The position numbers and the translations under genes are program-made. A stretch of 64,000 nt of DNA from Croceibacterium_A sp044506885 (GTDB lineage Bacteria > Pseudomonadota > Alphaproteobacteria > Sphingomonadales > Sphingomonadaceae): assembly GCA_044506885.1 (NCBI GenBank), contig JBIQKC010000005.1, positions 30,839-94,838 on the forward strand, in the 5' to 3' direction. Positions 7,110 through 16,266 of this stretch are shown here, in pieces (the first letter of the stretch is position 1; each line of letters begins with the position of its first letter). Under the pieces are notes generated by a model. That model did no database searches, was not told the DNA's origin, and saw nothing but the letters and a program-made list of their open reading frames with translations.

Positions 7110-9767
7110 ATGGACATAGCCCGCACCCCTTCGACCCCCGACGGCAACCCCGAAATGGCCGACGCTTCGCCCGAACCCAGGGCGCCGACCGTGATCCGGC
7201 GCGAGGACTACGCGCCGTTTCCCTGGCTGGTGCCCGAGGTGTCGCTGACGTTCGATCTCGGCATCGGCCGGACCCGCGTCCAGGCCGAACTGACCGTGCA
7301 GCGCAACGCCAGGGCGGCGGCAAGCGAGTCCATCCGCCTCGATGGCGACGGGCTCGTCCCGCTCGAAGTCAGGATCGACGGGCAGGCGGTGAACAGCTGG
7401 AGCATGGACGGCGGCGACCTGATGCTCCCTCTCGCGGGCGACAGCCACAGGATCGAGATTGTGACCGAGATCGACCCCTCGGCCAACACCCAGCTCATGG
7501 GCCTCTATGCCTCGAACGGGATGCTCTGCACGCAGTGCGAGGCGGAAGGGTTTCGCCGCACCACCTTTTTCCCCGACCGGCCCGACGTGCTGTCCACTTA
7601 CCGCGTGCGGATGAAGGGGTCGAAAGACGCGTTTCCCGTGCTGCTGTGCAACGGCAATCTCGAAGCGAGCGGGGATAACGGCGACGGCACGCACTGGGCC
7701 GAATGGCGCGACCCGTGGCCCAAGCCGAGCTACCTGTTCGCGCTCGTCGCCGGCGATCTCGTCGCCAACCGCGACAGCTTCGTCACCATGAGCGGCCGCA
7801 AGGTCGATCTCGCCATCTGGGTCCGCGAAGGCGATCTCGACCGCACGCGCCACGCGATGGATTCGCTCAAGCGCTCGATGAAGTGGGACGAGGAGACCTT
7901 CGGCCGCGAATACGACCTCGACACCTTCAACATCGTCGCGGTCAGCGACTTCAACATGGGGGCGATGGAGAACAAGGGGCTCAACATCTTCAACACGAAG
8001 TATGTGCTGGCCGATCCCGAAACCGCCACCGACGGCGACTACGACGCGATCGAGGGCGTGATCGCGCACGAATACTTCCACAACTGGTCGGGCAACCGCG
8101 TCACCTGCCGCGACTGGTTCCAGCTCAGCCTCAAGGAAGGCTTCACCGTGCTGCGCGACCAGTTGTTCAGTCAGGATATGGGCAGCGCGCCGGTCAAGCG
8201 GATAGAGGACGTGCGCGTGCTGCGGGGGGTGCAGTTCCCGGAGGATTCGGGCCCGCTGGCGCACCCGATCCGGCCCGACAGCTACCGCGAGATTTCCAAC
8301 TTCTATACCGCCACCGTCTACAACAAGGGCGCGGAAGTCATCCGCATGATGCGCACCATGGCTGGGGAGGAGCGCTTCCGCGCCGGATGCGATCTCTACT
8401 TCGACCGGCACGACGGGCATGCCGCGACCTGCGAGGATTTCGTCGCGGCGATAGAGGACGGCGCGGGGCTGGACCTGTCGCGGTTCCGCCTGTGGTATTC
8501 GCAGGCCGGGACGCCGAAAGTAACCGTGCGGCTGGAGCATGACGGCGACACCGCCACGCTGCACCTGAAGCAGCAGGTTCCGGCGACGCCGGGGCAGCCG
8601 GACAAGCAGCCGATGCCCGTTCCCCTGCGCCTGGCGCTGTTCGACCGCGAGACGCGGCGGCACGATGGGGAAAAGCTGGTGGTGCTCGAACAGGCCGAAG
8701 CGAGCGTCGGCTATCCCGGCTTCGCCGCGCGGCCGGTGCTGTCGATCAACCGGGGCTTCTCCGCCCCGGTGGCGATCGACAGCGACACGACGACGGACGA
8801 CAGGGTGTTCCTCGCCGCGCATGACGACGATCCTTTCGCGCGCCAGGAAGCGATGCAGGAACTGGTCGTCGCGCATTTGCGCGACGGGGCGGCCGGAACG
8901 CTCGACGACGGCGCGCGCGCCGCCGGGCGCGAGGCGATTCGCGCGGCGTTCGCAGCGGTCCTCGCCGATGAGTCGCTCGACGACCTGATGCGCGGGGAAC
9001 TGCTGATCCTCCCAGGGCAGGCCTACCTTGCAGAGCAGATGGCGGTGGCGGATCCGGCGGCGATCTTCGCCGAGCGCGAGGGGCTCAAGGGCTGGCTCGG
9101 GCGGGAGCTGGAAAGCGAACTCGTGGCGCTGCACGAACGCGCGTCCGAAGTTCCCTACGGCCTCGATCCCGCCGCGCGCGGCGCGCGCAAGGTCAAGACG
9201 CAGGCGCTGGTCTATCTCGCCGCCGGGGCGCCAGAGCGGGCAGAGCGCATGGCGGCCGCGCAATACGACACGGCCGGCAACATGACCGACCGGCAGGGCG
9301 CGCTGATGGTGCTGGCCGGGCTGCAAGGGCCCGAACGGACGCACAAGCTGCTCGATTTCCACAGCCGCTATCGCGGCAACGATCTGGTGATCGACAAGTG
9401 GTTCGCGATCCAGGCGCAATCGCTGCATCCCCAGGTGCTGGAGCATGTGAAGGCGCTGGCGACGCATCCGGACTTCACGCTGAAGAACCCTAACCGCGTC
9501 CGGTCGCTCTACATGGCCTTCACCGGCGCGCCGCAGGGCTTCCACGCCGCCAACGGCAAAGGCTATCGGCTGGTCGCCGACCTGATCCTCGCGCTCGACC
9601 CCATCAACCCGCAGACGGCGGCGCGCTTCGTTCCGCCGCTCGGCCGCTGGCGGCGGACCGAGCCGGTGCGCGCGGCGCTGATGCGCGCCGAGCTGGAGCG
9701 CATCGCCGCCGCCCCGAAGCTCAGCCGCGACACCGCCGAACAGGTCGCCCGCAGCCTTGACGGATAA
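7110..9767 (+). CDS. pepN: Aminopeptidase N (M1 family zinc metallopeptidase)
   Basis: The 885-residue protein is a cytosolic M1 aminopeptidase that removes N-terminal residues from peptides. The exopeptidase motif GAMEN begins at residue 284 and the zinc site is HEYFH at 320-324 with the third ligand Glu343 in LKEG. The C-terminal half carries the PepN-type beta-sandwich and helical repeat domain (e.g. NPNRVRSLYMAF, FHAANGKGY). Length fits PepN (about 870). Start chosen at ATG 7110; ATG at 7155 is possible. Its last 11 bases overlap the TTG start of pgeF. Confidence 0.96.
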   Translation: MDIARTPSTPDGNPEMADASPEPRAPTVIRREDYAPFPWLVPEVSLTFDLGIGRTRVQAELTVQRNARAAASESIRLDGDGLVPLEVRIDGQAVNSWSMDGGDLMLPLAGDSHRIEIVTEIDPSANTQLMGLYASNGMLCTQCEAEGFRRTTFFPDRPDVLSTYRVRMKGSKDAFPVLLCNGNLEASGDNGDGTHWAEWRDPWPKPSYLFALVAGDLVANRDSFVTMSGRKVDLAIWVREGDLDRTRHAMDSLKRSMKWDEETFGREYDLDTFNIVAVSDFNMGAMENKGLNIFNTKYVLADPETATDGDYDAIEGVIAHEYFHNWSGNRVTCRDWFQLSLKEGFTVLRDQLFSQDMGSAPVKRIEDVRVLRGVQFPEDSGPLAHPIRPDSYREISNFYTATVYNKGAEVIRMMRTMAGEERFRAGCDLYFDRHDGHAATCEDFVAAIEDGAGLDLSRFRLWYSQAGTPKVTVRLEHDGDTATLHLKQQVPATPGQPDKQPMPVPLRLALFDRETRRHDGEKLVVLEQAEASVGYPGFAARPVLSINRGFSAPVAIDSDTTTDDRVFLAAHDDDPFARQEAMQELVVAHLRDGAAGTLDDGARAAGREAIRAAFAAVLADESLDDLMRGELLILPGQAYLAEQMAVADPAAIFAEREGLKGWLGRELESELVALHERASEVPYGLDPAARGARKVKTQALVYLAAGAPERAERMAAAQYDTAGNMTDRQGALMVLAGLQGPERTHKLLDFHSRYRGNDLVIDKWFAIQAQSLHPQVLEHVKALATHPDFTLKNPNRVRSLYMAFTGAPQGFHAANGKGYRLVADLILALDPINPQTAARFVPPLGRWRRTEPVRAALMRAELERIAAAPKLSRDTAEQVARSLDG

Positions 9768-10518
9768 CGTCAAGGTCATCCGCGCCGGGGGGCTGGCCGG
9801 AATCCCGCACGGTTTCCTTGGCCGGCGCGGCGGCGTGTCGCGCGGCGTCGTCGCCGGGCTCAACGTCGGTCACGGGGCGCAAGACGACGGCTGCGCGGTG
9901 GCGGAGAATCGTCGCCGCGCGGTGGAAGCGGTCCTGCCCGGCGCGGCGCTGGCGACTGTCTATCAGGTCCATTCGGCGGATGCGGTGGTCGCGCATGAGC
10001 CGTGGCCGATTACCGAACGCCCGCGCGCCGATGCCCTGGTCACGGCCCGGCCCGGCCTGCTGCTGGGCGTGGTCACCGCCGATTGCGCGCCGGTTCTGCT
10101 CGCCGACCGCGAGGCCGGCGTGGTCGGCGCGGCGCATGCCGGCTGGCGCGGGGCGCACGGCGGCGTGCTGGAAGCCGTGGTCGCGGCGATGGAAGCGCTC
10201 GGCGCGCGGCGGGATCGCATCGCCGCCGCCATCGGCCCGGCGATCGGACAGGCCAGCTACGAGGTCGACGCGCGCTTCCGGGACAACTTCGCCTCTGCGG
10301 ACGAGCGCTTCTTCGCCCCAGGCCGGCAGGGCCGCTGGCAGTTCGATCTCGAAGGCTACGCGGCCTCCAGGCTGTGCGAGGCGGGGGTCGCTTCGGTCGA
10401 GCCGCTCGGCCTCGACACTTATCCCGACGAAGCGCGCTTCTATTCCTATCGCCGGGCGACCCATCGCGGCGAAGCGACCTATGGGCGGCAATTCTCGCTG
10501 ATCGGCCTGTCGGGATAA
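9757..10518 (+). CDS. pgeF: Peptidoglycan editing factor PgeF (YfiH, purine nucleoside phosphorylase-type laccase fold)
   Basis: The 253-residue protein has the YfiH metal ligands His72 (VHSAD), Cys110 (TADCAP) and His127 (AHAGWRG), plus the IGPAIGQASYEV motif. In E. coli PgeF prevents misincorporation of L-Ser for L-Ala in peptidoglycan stems; some members phosphorolyse adenosine. It starts with TTG at 9757, inside the end of pepN, so translation is coupled. An imperfect hairpin at 10533-10557 follows the stop. Confidence 0.93.
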   Translation: MTDNVKVIRAGGLAGIPHGFLGRRGGVSRGVVAGLNVGHGAQDDGCAVAENRRRAVEAVLPGAALATVYQVHSADAVVAHEPWPITERPRADALVTARPGLLLGVVTADCAPVLLADREAGVVGAAHAGWRGAHGGVLEAVVAAMEALGARRDRIAAAIGPAIGQASYEVDARFRDNFASADERFFAPGRQGRWQFDLEGYAASRLCEAGVASVEPLGLDTYPDEARFYSYRRATHRGEATYGRQFSLIGLSG

Positions 10519-10532
10519 GGCTGTCACGCGGC

Positions 10533-10557
10533 GGCCAAAATGCCTGTTGGCATGGCC
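10533..10557 (+). terminator. Hairpin after pgeF
   Basis: ATGCC-TGTT-GGCAT forms a 5-bp stem, extended by GGCC on either side of an AAA bulge. There is no run of T after it, so it may terminate weakly or only protect the transcript end. Confidence 0.3.
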
Positions 10558-10684
10558 GGTCCGCTCGTCTATCAGCCGCCCCAAGTCGCCGCCCCGGGGG
10601 CCTCGGTTCGGCGCGCGACCGGTCGAAATTCTTCGATTTCGCTTGTGGCGTCATGCCAGCGGAATCGGCAGGCAAGGCAAGGTA

Positions 10685-11266
10685 ATGGCAACCACCACAG
10701 GCACCGCGGAACCCGCAGCGCTGTCCGACGGAGAAGGCGTGCGCCGTCGCGACTTCATCAACATCGCCGCGGTCTCCGCGGCCGGCATCGGCGGCGCGGC
10801 CACGCTCGTCCCGCTGATCAGCCAGATGGCCCCGTCGAAGGACGTTCTGGCCGAATCCACCACCGAGCTGGACATTTCGGCCATCGAGCCGGGGCAGGCG
10901 GTCAAGGCGGTGTTCCGCAAGCAGCCGGTGTTCGTGCGCAACCTGACGCCGGCGGAAATCCAGGCGGCGGACGACGTGGCCGTATCCGGCCTGCGCGATC
11001 CGCAGACGCTTGAGGAACGGACCAAGGAAGGCAAGACCAACTGGCTCATCACCATGGGCGTGTGCACCCACCTCGGCTGCGTGCCGCTGGGCGCCGCCGA
11101 GGGTGAGAACAAGGGCGAGTTCGGCGGCTATTTCTGCCCCTGTCACGGCTCCCACTACGATACCGCCGGCCGCATCCGCAAAGGCCCCGCGCCTTCGAAC
11201 CTCGAAGTGCCCGCGTATGCCTTCACTTCCGACACCACCATCGTGATCGGGCAGGAGTCCGCCTGA
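10685..11266 (+). CDS. petA: Ubiquinol-cytochrome c reductase Rieske iron-sulfur subunit
   Basis: The 193-residue protein carries a twin-arginine targeting motif (VRRRDFINIAA) followed by one membrane helix, and the [2Fe-2S] ligands CTHLGC at residues 127-132 and CPCHGSHY from residue 151. It takes electrons from ubiquinol and passes them to cytochrome c1. The start at 10685 is preceded by an AAGG-type site (GGCAAGGTA). First gene of the petABC operon; its stop overlaps the petB start by one base. Confidence 0.97.
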   Translation: MATTTGTAEPAALSDGEGVRRRDFINIAAVSAAGIGGAATLVPLISQMAPSKDVLAESTTELDISAIEPGQAVKAVFRKQPVFVRNLTPAEIQAADDVAVSGLRDPQTLEERTKEGKTNWLITMGVCTHLGCVPLGAAEGENKGEFGGYFCPCHGSHYDTAGRIRKGPAPSNLEVPAYAFTSDTTIVIGQESA

Positions 11267-12594
11267 TGAGCTTCCCCTGGGCCCGCCAGTACGAACCCAA
11301 AGCGCCGCTGATGCGCTACCTAGACGAAAAGCTGCCTTTGCCGCGTTTCGTCTACAACGCCATCGGTGCCGGCTATCCGGTGCCGCGCAACCTGAACTAC
11401 TGGTGGAATTTCGGCGTTCTCGCAGGCTTTTGCCTCGTGCTCCAGATCGTCACCGGGATCATCCTGGCGATGCATTACGCCGCCAATGCGGGCGTCGCGT
11501 TCAATTCGGTCGAGCACATCATGCGCGACGTGAACTGGGGCTGGATGCTGCGTTACGGGCACGCCAACGGCGCCAGCTTCTTCTTCATGGTGCTCTACCT
11601 GCACATCTTCCGCGGCTTCTTCTACGGGTCGTACAAAGCCCCGCGCGAGATGGTCTGGCTGCTCGGCGTGGTCATCTTCCTGTTGACCATGGCCACGGCG
11701 TTCATGGGCTATGTGCTGCCGTGGGGGCAGATGAGCTTCTGGGGGGCCAAGGTCATTACCGGCCTGTTCGGCGCGATCCCCCTGGTGGGCGAGCCGTTGC
11801 AGATCTGGCTGCTCGGCGGTTACGCGCCCGACAACGCCGCGCTCAACCGGTTCTTCAGCCTGCACTACCTGCTGCCGTTCGTCATCGTCGGCGTGGTGAT
11901 CCTGCACATCTGGGCGCTGCATATCCCCGGATCGTCGAACCCGACCGGTGTCGAGGTGAAGAGCGAGAGCGACACGGTGCCGTTCCACCCGTACTACACG
12001 GCGAAAGACGGCTTCGGGCTGGGCGTGTTCCTGATCGCCTATTGCCTGTTCGTGTTCTTCCTGCCGAACATGCTGGGCCATCCCGACAACTATATCCCGG
12101 CCAACCCGCTGGCGACGCCGGCGCACATCGTGCCCGAATGGTATTTCTACCCGTTCTACGCGATCCTGCGCGCCTTCACCGGCGACCTTACGATCCCCTT
12201 CGTCGGCTTCGTGATCATGCCGGCCAAGCTGCTCGGCGTACTGGCGATGTTCGCCTCGATCCTGGTATGGTTCTTCCTGCCCTGGCTCGACAAGTCGCCG
12301 GTCCGCTCGGGGCATTTCCGGCCGTTGTTCCGCAAGTTCTTCTGGGTCTTGCTGGTCGATATGGCGGTGCTGTTCTACTGCGGCGGCGCGCCGGCCGAAG
12401 AGCCGTATGTGATGATCAGCCAGATCGCCACGGCCTACTACTTCCTGCACTTCCTGGTCATCCTGCCGATCGTCTCGATGGTCGAGCGGCCCGAGCCGCT
12501 GCCGTTCTCGATCACCGAAGCGGTGCTCGGTTCGGACAAGAAGGCGGCGCCGGGCGAAAACACCCAATCCGTAGTTTCTGGACCAGCCACCTGA
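11266..12594 (+). CDS. petB: Cytochrome b of the bc1 complex
   Basis: The 442-residue, eight-helix protein has the Qo-site motif PEWYFYPFYAILRAF, the haem-ligand histidines in helices B and D (RYGHANGASFFF, HYLLPFVIV..LHIWALH) and the GYVLPWGQMSFWGA segment. It holds the two b haems and the quinol oxidation and reduction sites. The length matches the unfused alphaproteobacterial form. Start overlaps the petA stop (TGATG). Confidence 0.98.
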   Translation: MSFPWARQYEPKAPLMRYLDEKLPLPRFVYNAIGAGYPVPRNLNYWWNFGVLAGFCLVLQIVTGIILAMHYAANAGVAFNSVEHIMRDVNWGWMLRYGHANGASFFFMVLYLHIFRGFFYGSYKAPREMVWLLGVVIFLLTMATAFMGYVLPWGQMSFWGAKVITGLFGAIPLVGEPLQIWLLGGYAPDNAALNRFFSLHYLLPFVIVGVVILHIWALHIPGSSNPTGVEVKSESDTVPFHPYYTAKDGFGLGVFLIAYCLFVFFLPNMLGHPDNYIPANPLATPAHIVPEWYFYPFYAILRAFTGDLTIPFVGFVIMPAKLLGVLAMFASILVWFFLPWLDKSPVRSGHFRPLFRKFFWVLLVDMAVLFYCGGAPAEEPYVMISQIATAYYFLHFLVILPIVSMVERPEPLPFSITEAVLGSDKKAAPGENTQSVVSGPAT

Positions 12595-12619
12595 GCGCGG
12601 TTCGAGGGAATAGAGAGCA

Positions 12620-13477
12620 ATGATCCGTCTTATCGGAATTCTGGTCGGCCTGTTCTTTGCAGGGTGCGTGCTGTTGTGGTCGTTCCTGCCGGGCGTGAGC
12701 ACGGTTATCGGCCAGGGCTATTTTGTCGAAGCGACTGCGGAGCACGAATTCCACGAGCATCCGAAGGCGCTGCACCTCGCCAGCGACGGCCCGTTCGGCA
12801 AGTGGGACGTACAGCAGCTCCAGCGCGGGTATCAGGTATACAAGGAAGTCTGCGCCGCCTGCCACGGTCTTGGCCTCGTGGCGATGCGCGATCTGGCGCA
12901 GCTCGGCTATTCGGAGGCCGAAGTGAAGGCCGAAGCGGCGAGCTGGACGGTGCCGGGGCTTGATCCCAACACGGGCGAGACCAACACCCGGCCCGGCACG
13001 CCGACCGATTATTTCCCCAGCCCGTTCCCCAACGACATCGCTGCGCGGGCCGCGAACAACAACGCGATCCCGCCGGACCTGTCGCTCATCACCAAGGCGC
13101 GGCACGATGGCGCGGCCTACGTCTATTCGCTGCTTACCGGCTATCAGGCGCAGCCGGCCGCGCTGCTGGAAGAGTTCCCCGACGCCAAGACGGGCACGGG
13201 CCTCTACTACAACCCCTACTTCGCCAACCTCAACCTGGCGATGGCGCCGCCGCTCGTCGCCGACGGGCAGGTGACATACGCCGACGGCGCCGAGGCGACG
13301 GTCGACCAGATGTCGAAGGACGTGGCCGCGTTCCTGACCTGGACCGCCGAACCGACCCTGGTGAAGCGCCGGCAGACCGGCTGGGCAGTGCTCGGCTTCC
13401 TGCTCTTCGCCACGGTGCTCGCCTGGTTCGCCAAGAAGCAGGTGTGGTCCGCAGTGAAGCCCGGTCGCGAGGACTGA
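12620..13477 (+). CDS. petC: Cytochrome c1
   Basis: The 285-residue protein has an N-terminal signal helix, a single CAACH haem-binding motif at residues 78-82, the sixth ligand Met208 in LAMAPPL, and a C-terminal membrane anchor (WAVLGFLLFATVLAWFAKK). It accepts electrons from the Rieske protein on the periplasmic face. RBS-like AGAGAG sits just upstream of the start. Last gene of petABC. Confidence 0.97.
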   Translation: MIRLIGILVGLFFAGCVLLWSFLPGVSTVIGQGYFVEATAEHEFHEHPKALHLASDGPFGKWDVQQLQRGYQVYKEVCAACHGLGLVAMRDLAQLGYSEAEVKAEAASWTVPGLDPNTGETNTRPGTPTDYFPSPFPNDIAARAANNNAIPPDLSLITKARHDGAAYVYSLLTGYQAQPAALLEEFPDAKTGTGLYYNPYFANLNLAMAPPLVADGQVTYADGAEATVDQMSKDVAAFLTWTAEPTLVKRRQTGWAVLGFLLFATVLAWFAKKQVWSAVKPGRED

Positions 13478-13484
13478 TCGCGCG

Positions 13485-13563
13485 CTGCCGCGCATATCCT
13501 TCGATGCGCGCGGCAGGGGCATTCCTGCCGGATAGAATCGGTGCGCCGTGCATTGTCGATGCA
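13485..13563 (+). promoter_or_regulatory. Structured leader with alternative stem-loops upstream of the antiporter
   Basis: Three inverted repeats fill the gap after petC. Stem A pairs CTGCCGCGCAT (13485-13495) with ATGCGCGCGGCAG (13504-13516, two-base bulge). Stem B pairs CGGCAGG (13511-13517) with CCTGCCG (13524-13530). A and B share bases 13511-13516 and so exclude each other. Stem C pairs TGCAT (13549-13553) with ATGCA (13559-13563), right before the GGGAGGAG site. Stem A may simply end the pet transcript, though no T-run follows. Confidence 0.4.
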
Positions 13564-13576
13564 ACGGGAGGAGCCG

Positions 13577-13600
13577 ATGCACCCGGCTGATTGCGGCTGA
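13577..13600 (+). CDS. Seven-codon mini-ORF (leader peptide candidate) coupled to the antiporter
   Basis: The strong GGGAGGAG site (13566-13573) is well placed for the ATG at 13577, which opens a short frame encoding MHPADCG and a TGA at 13598-13600. That TGA overlaps the ATG of the antiporter (TGATG). Ribosomes loaded at the mini-ORF could restart at the antiporter gene, which has no equally good site of its own. The reading is direct; translation is inferred. Confidence 0.4.
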   Translation: MHPADCG

Positions 13601-15477
13601 TGGAACAGCAGGCGCTGGTTATCGCGCTGGTCGGCGTGCTTGGCATCGGCGCGCAATGGCTTGCCTGGCGGACCGGGTGGCCGGCGATCGTCCTGATGCT
13701 GGCGGCGGGCTGCTTCGCCGGACCGGTGTTCGGCCTGTTCGATCCGCGCGAGACTTTCGGAGAATTCCTCGGACCGGCGGTGTCGATCGGCGTCGCGCTG
13801 ATCCTGTTCGAAGGCGGGCTCGGCCTCGATTTTCGCGAGTTCAGGAAATACGGCGAAGGGGTGCGGCGGCTGGTCTTCCTGGGCGTCCCGCTCGGATGGC
13901 TGTTCGGTGCGCTGGCCTGCTACTATATCGCCGGGCTGGTCTGGCCGGTGGCGGTATTGTTCGCCGGAATCCTGGTGGTCACCGGGCCGACCGTGGTCCT
14001 GCCGCTGCTTCGCCAGTCCAGCATCAGCCCGCGCCCATCGGCGATCCTGCGCTGGGAAGCGATCGTCAACGATCCGATCGGCGCGCTCTGCGCGGTCATC
14101 GCCTACGAGTATTTCCGCCTTTCGGCCGACGGCGCGACACCGATCGAGGCCGTGCCGCGGATCCTCGTCGCCGGCCTGATTGCGGGGTTCATCGGCTACG
14201 GAGCCGCCCGCATCGTCGCCTGGAGTTTCCCGCGCGGCCTGGCGCCGGAATTCCTCAAGGCCCCGATCCTCCTCGTCGCGGTGATCGGCGTCTTCGTCGG
14301 CTGCAACATGATCGCGCACGAAGCGGGCCTGATGGCGGTCACGGTCATGGGCATCGCGCTGGCCAACATGCATGTCGCCAGCCTGCGCAGCATTCATCCG
14401 TTCAAGCACAGTATCGCGATTCTGCTCGTTTCCGGCATCTTCGTCGTTCTTGCCGGATCGCTCGAGCTGTCGGAGCTGCGGAAGTTCGAATGGCGCTTCG
14501 GGGTGTTCCTGCTCGCGCTGCTGTTTCTCGTTCGTCCGGCCACGGTCCTTGGCAGCCTGCTGTTCACCAGCATTCCGTGGAAGGAACGGCTGTTTCTCGC
14601 CTGGATCGCGCCGCGCGGCATCGTCATGGTCGCGGTCTCGGGCCTGTTCGCGCTGCGTCTCGAAGAGCTCGGCTACGGCGACGGGACGCTGCTGATCGGC
14701 CTGAGTTTCGCCGTGGTCGTGGCGACGATCGTCGCGCACGGCTTCACGATCAACTTCGCCGCCCGGCACCTGGGCGTGAAAGGCGAAAGCCGCCCCGGCC
14801 TGCTGATTGTCGGCGCCAATCCCTGGACGGTCGCTCTCGCCCGGCAAATGCATGAACTCAAGACGCCGGTCCTGGTGGTCGATTCGAACTGGGATCGACT
14901 GAAGCCGGCGCGCGCGGCCGGGCTTCCGGTCTACCATGGAGAGATTCTCAACGAAGCGGCCGAGTATAATCTCGACCTGTCGCCATTCCAGGTGCTCGTC
15001 GCCGCGACCGATAACGAGGCTTACAACACGCTCGTCTGCGCGGAATTCGCGCCCGAGATCGGCACCGATTCAGTCTACCAGCTCGGCGAGGCCGAAAGCG
15101 ACGAGGATCGTCGCAAGCTGCCCGCCTCGCTGAAAGGGCGGGCGCTGTTCACCAGCGGGCTCGGTGCGGAGGACATTCACCAGCGACAGGCTGACGGGTG
15201 GGTGTTTCGCCGAACGCGGCTTTCGGATCAGTTCGACCTCGAAGATGCAAAGGGCGTCCTGCCCGAAGCGGCCGACATGCTGTTGCTGCTGCGCGCGAAC
15301 GGGCGGATGCGGTTCTTCACCCACGCCGCCGCGCCGGAACCGCAGGCGGGCGACACGATCGTCTCGTTCTCCCCGCCGCGTGAGAAGTCTCCGGAAAAGG
15401 CTGCCGCGCGAAAGCAGGCAAAGGCCAAGGGGGCGGGACGAAACAAGGGGAGAGCGAATGTGAAGGTCGAGACATGA
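13600..15477 (+). CDS. Cation:proton antiporter (CPA1/NhaP type) with C-terminal TrkA-N/RCK-like domain
   Basis: The 625-residue protein has about twelve membrane helices in residues 1-400, including the ion-path segments ILVVTGPTVVLPLLRQS and RWEAIVNDPIGAL and the IAPRGIVMVAV motif typical of CPA1 exchangers. Residues about 400-570 form a Rossmann-like regulatory domain (LLIVGANPWTVALARQM, LVVDSNWDRL), and a Lys/Ala-rich basic tail ends the protein. It should exchange Na+ or K+ for protons, gated by nucleotide. ATG 13600 chosen (overlaps the mini-ORF stop); TTG at 13591 is an alternative. The stop overlaps the lipoprotein gene (ATGA). Confidence 0.88.
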   Translation: MEQQALVIALVGVLGIGAQWLAWRTGWPAIVLMLAAGCFAGPVFGLFDPRETFGEFLGPAVSIGVALILFEGGLGLDFREFRKYGEGVRRLVFLGVPLGWLFGALACYYIAGLVWPVAVLFAGILVVTGPTVVLPLLRQSSISPRPSAILRWEAIVNDPIGALCAVIAYEYFRLSADGATPIEAVPRILVAGLIAGFIGYGAARIVAWSFPRGLAPEFLKAPILLVAVIGVFVGCNMIAHEAGLMAVTVMGIALANMHVASLRSIHPFKHSIAILLVSGIFVVLAGSLELSELRKFEWRFGVFLLALLFLVRPATVLGSLLFTSIPWKERLFLAWIAPRGIVMVAVSGLFALRLEELGYGDGTLLIGLSFAVVVATIVAHGFTINFAARHLGVKGESRPGLLIVGANPWTVALARQMHELKTPVLVVDSNWDRLKPARAAGLPVYHGEILNEAAEYNLDLSPFQVLVAATDNEAYNTLVCAEFAPEIGTDSVYQLGEAESDEDRRKLPASLKGRALFTSGLGAEDIHQRQADGWVFRRTRLSDQFDLEDAKGVLPEAADMLLLLRANGRMRFFTHAAAPEPQAGDTIVSFSPPREKSPEKAAARKQAKAKGAGRNKGRANVKVET

Positions 15478-16088
15478 ACAGGGGCCGGGCCATGATCGCC
15501 GCGCCCGCCTTCGCCGGGGCGCTGATGGTGGCGGCATGCGGCGATAGCGGACGCGATGGGCAGCCGTCTCCCACGCCCGAGGAGGCGGCCCAGCCCCCGG
15601 AAGTCGAGCAGCCTCCGGTGTCGATATTCCGGCCGGAAGTCGCGCCCGCGCCGGCCGAACCGGCTCCGCCGCCGCCCTATGACGCCGTGATCGGTTTCCC
15701 CGAAGGCGGATACGCGCTCGATGCCGCGGCGGTGGAAGACCTCGGCAAGGCGCTCGAGTCGCCGCAACTCGCCGCAGGATGGCCGATAGTCCTGCGCGGG
15801 CACAGCGATTCCGCTGGCTCGGACGAAACCAATCTGCGCGTGTCCGAACGCCGCGCCGAAGCCGTTGCCGCTTGGCTGGCGGAGCAAGGCGTGGACGAGA
15901 CAAGGATCTCGATCGTCCCGCTCGGCGAGCAGAACCCGGCCGAACCCAACGCGAAACCGGACGGTTCGCCCAATGAAGCCGGCCGCGCGCGCAACCGCCG
16001 CGTCGAAATCTCGATCGCGCCGCCATCGGCCGAACCCGAGGCCGACGCCGAACAGGATGTCTCGCCGGAGGCCGACGACGCGGCTTGA
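15474..16088 (+). CDS. OmpA family lipoprotein (Pal-like, peptidoglycan-binding)
   Basis: The 204-residue protein has a lipobox (LMVAAC) giving a lipidated Cys near residue 22, a Pro/Glu-rich spacer to about residue 70, and an OmpA-C domain with GHSDSAGSDETNLRVSERRA and a closing RARNRRVEI motif, the residues that contact diaminopimelate. The tail is acidic. It should tether the outer membrane to peptidoglycan. Translation is coupled to the antiporter by a 4-base overlap. Confidence 0.9.
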   Translation: MNRGRAMIAAPAFAGALMVAACGDSGRDGQPSPTPEEAAQPPEVEQPPVSIFRPEVAPAPAEPAPPPPYDAVIGFPEGGYALDAAAVEDLGKALESPQLAAGWPIVLRGHSDSAGSDETNLRVSERRAEAVAAWLAEQGVDETRISIVPLGEQNPAEPNAKPDGSPNEAGRARNRRVEISIAPPSAEPEADAEQDVSPEADDAA

Positions 16089-16125
16089 CGCGACCCGCTC
16101 GCCAATGGCATTCGCGCCGCCGCGG

Positions 16126-16199
16126 GCGGGTGTAGCTCAATGGTAGAGCAGAAGCCTTCCAAGCTTACGACGAGGGTTCGATTCCCTTCACCCGCTCCA
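16126..16199 (+). tRNA. tRNA-Gly (anticodon TCC)
   Basis: The 74-base cloverleaf has acceptor arm GCGGGTG/CACCCGC, D-arm GCTC...GAGC, anticodon loop CTTCCAA on an AAGC/GCTT stem, T-loop GTTCGATTC and an encoded CCA. It lies 37 bases after the lipoprotein gene. The 9-mer GCCAATGGC found 25 bases upstream is shared with the tRNA-Thr gene. Confidence 0.97.
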
Positions 16200-16266
16200 G
16201 CTCTCTTTCCGCATTTCCACGCCGCTGGCCGCCGGGGCTTGCGATTGGAACGTGATGAGCGGGAGG

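Noticed and set aside
6954..9863. Long open frame antisense to pepN (969 codons)
   Set aside because: Full pepN with GAMEN and HEYFH motifs lies on the plus strand; the antisense product has shadow composition and no recognisable domain.
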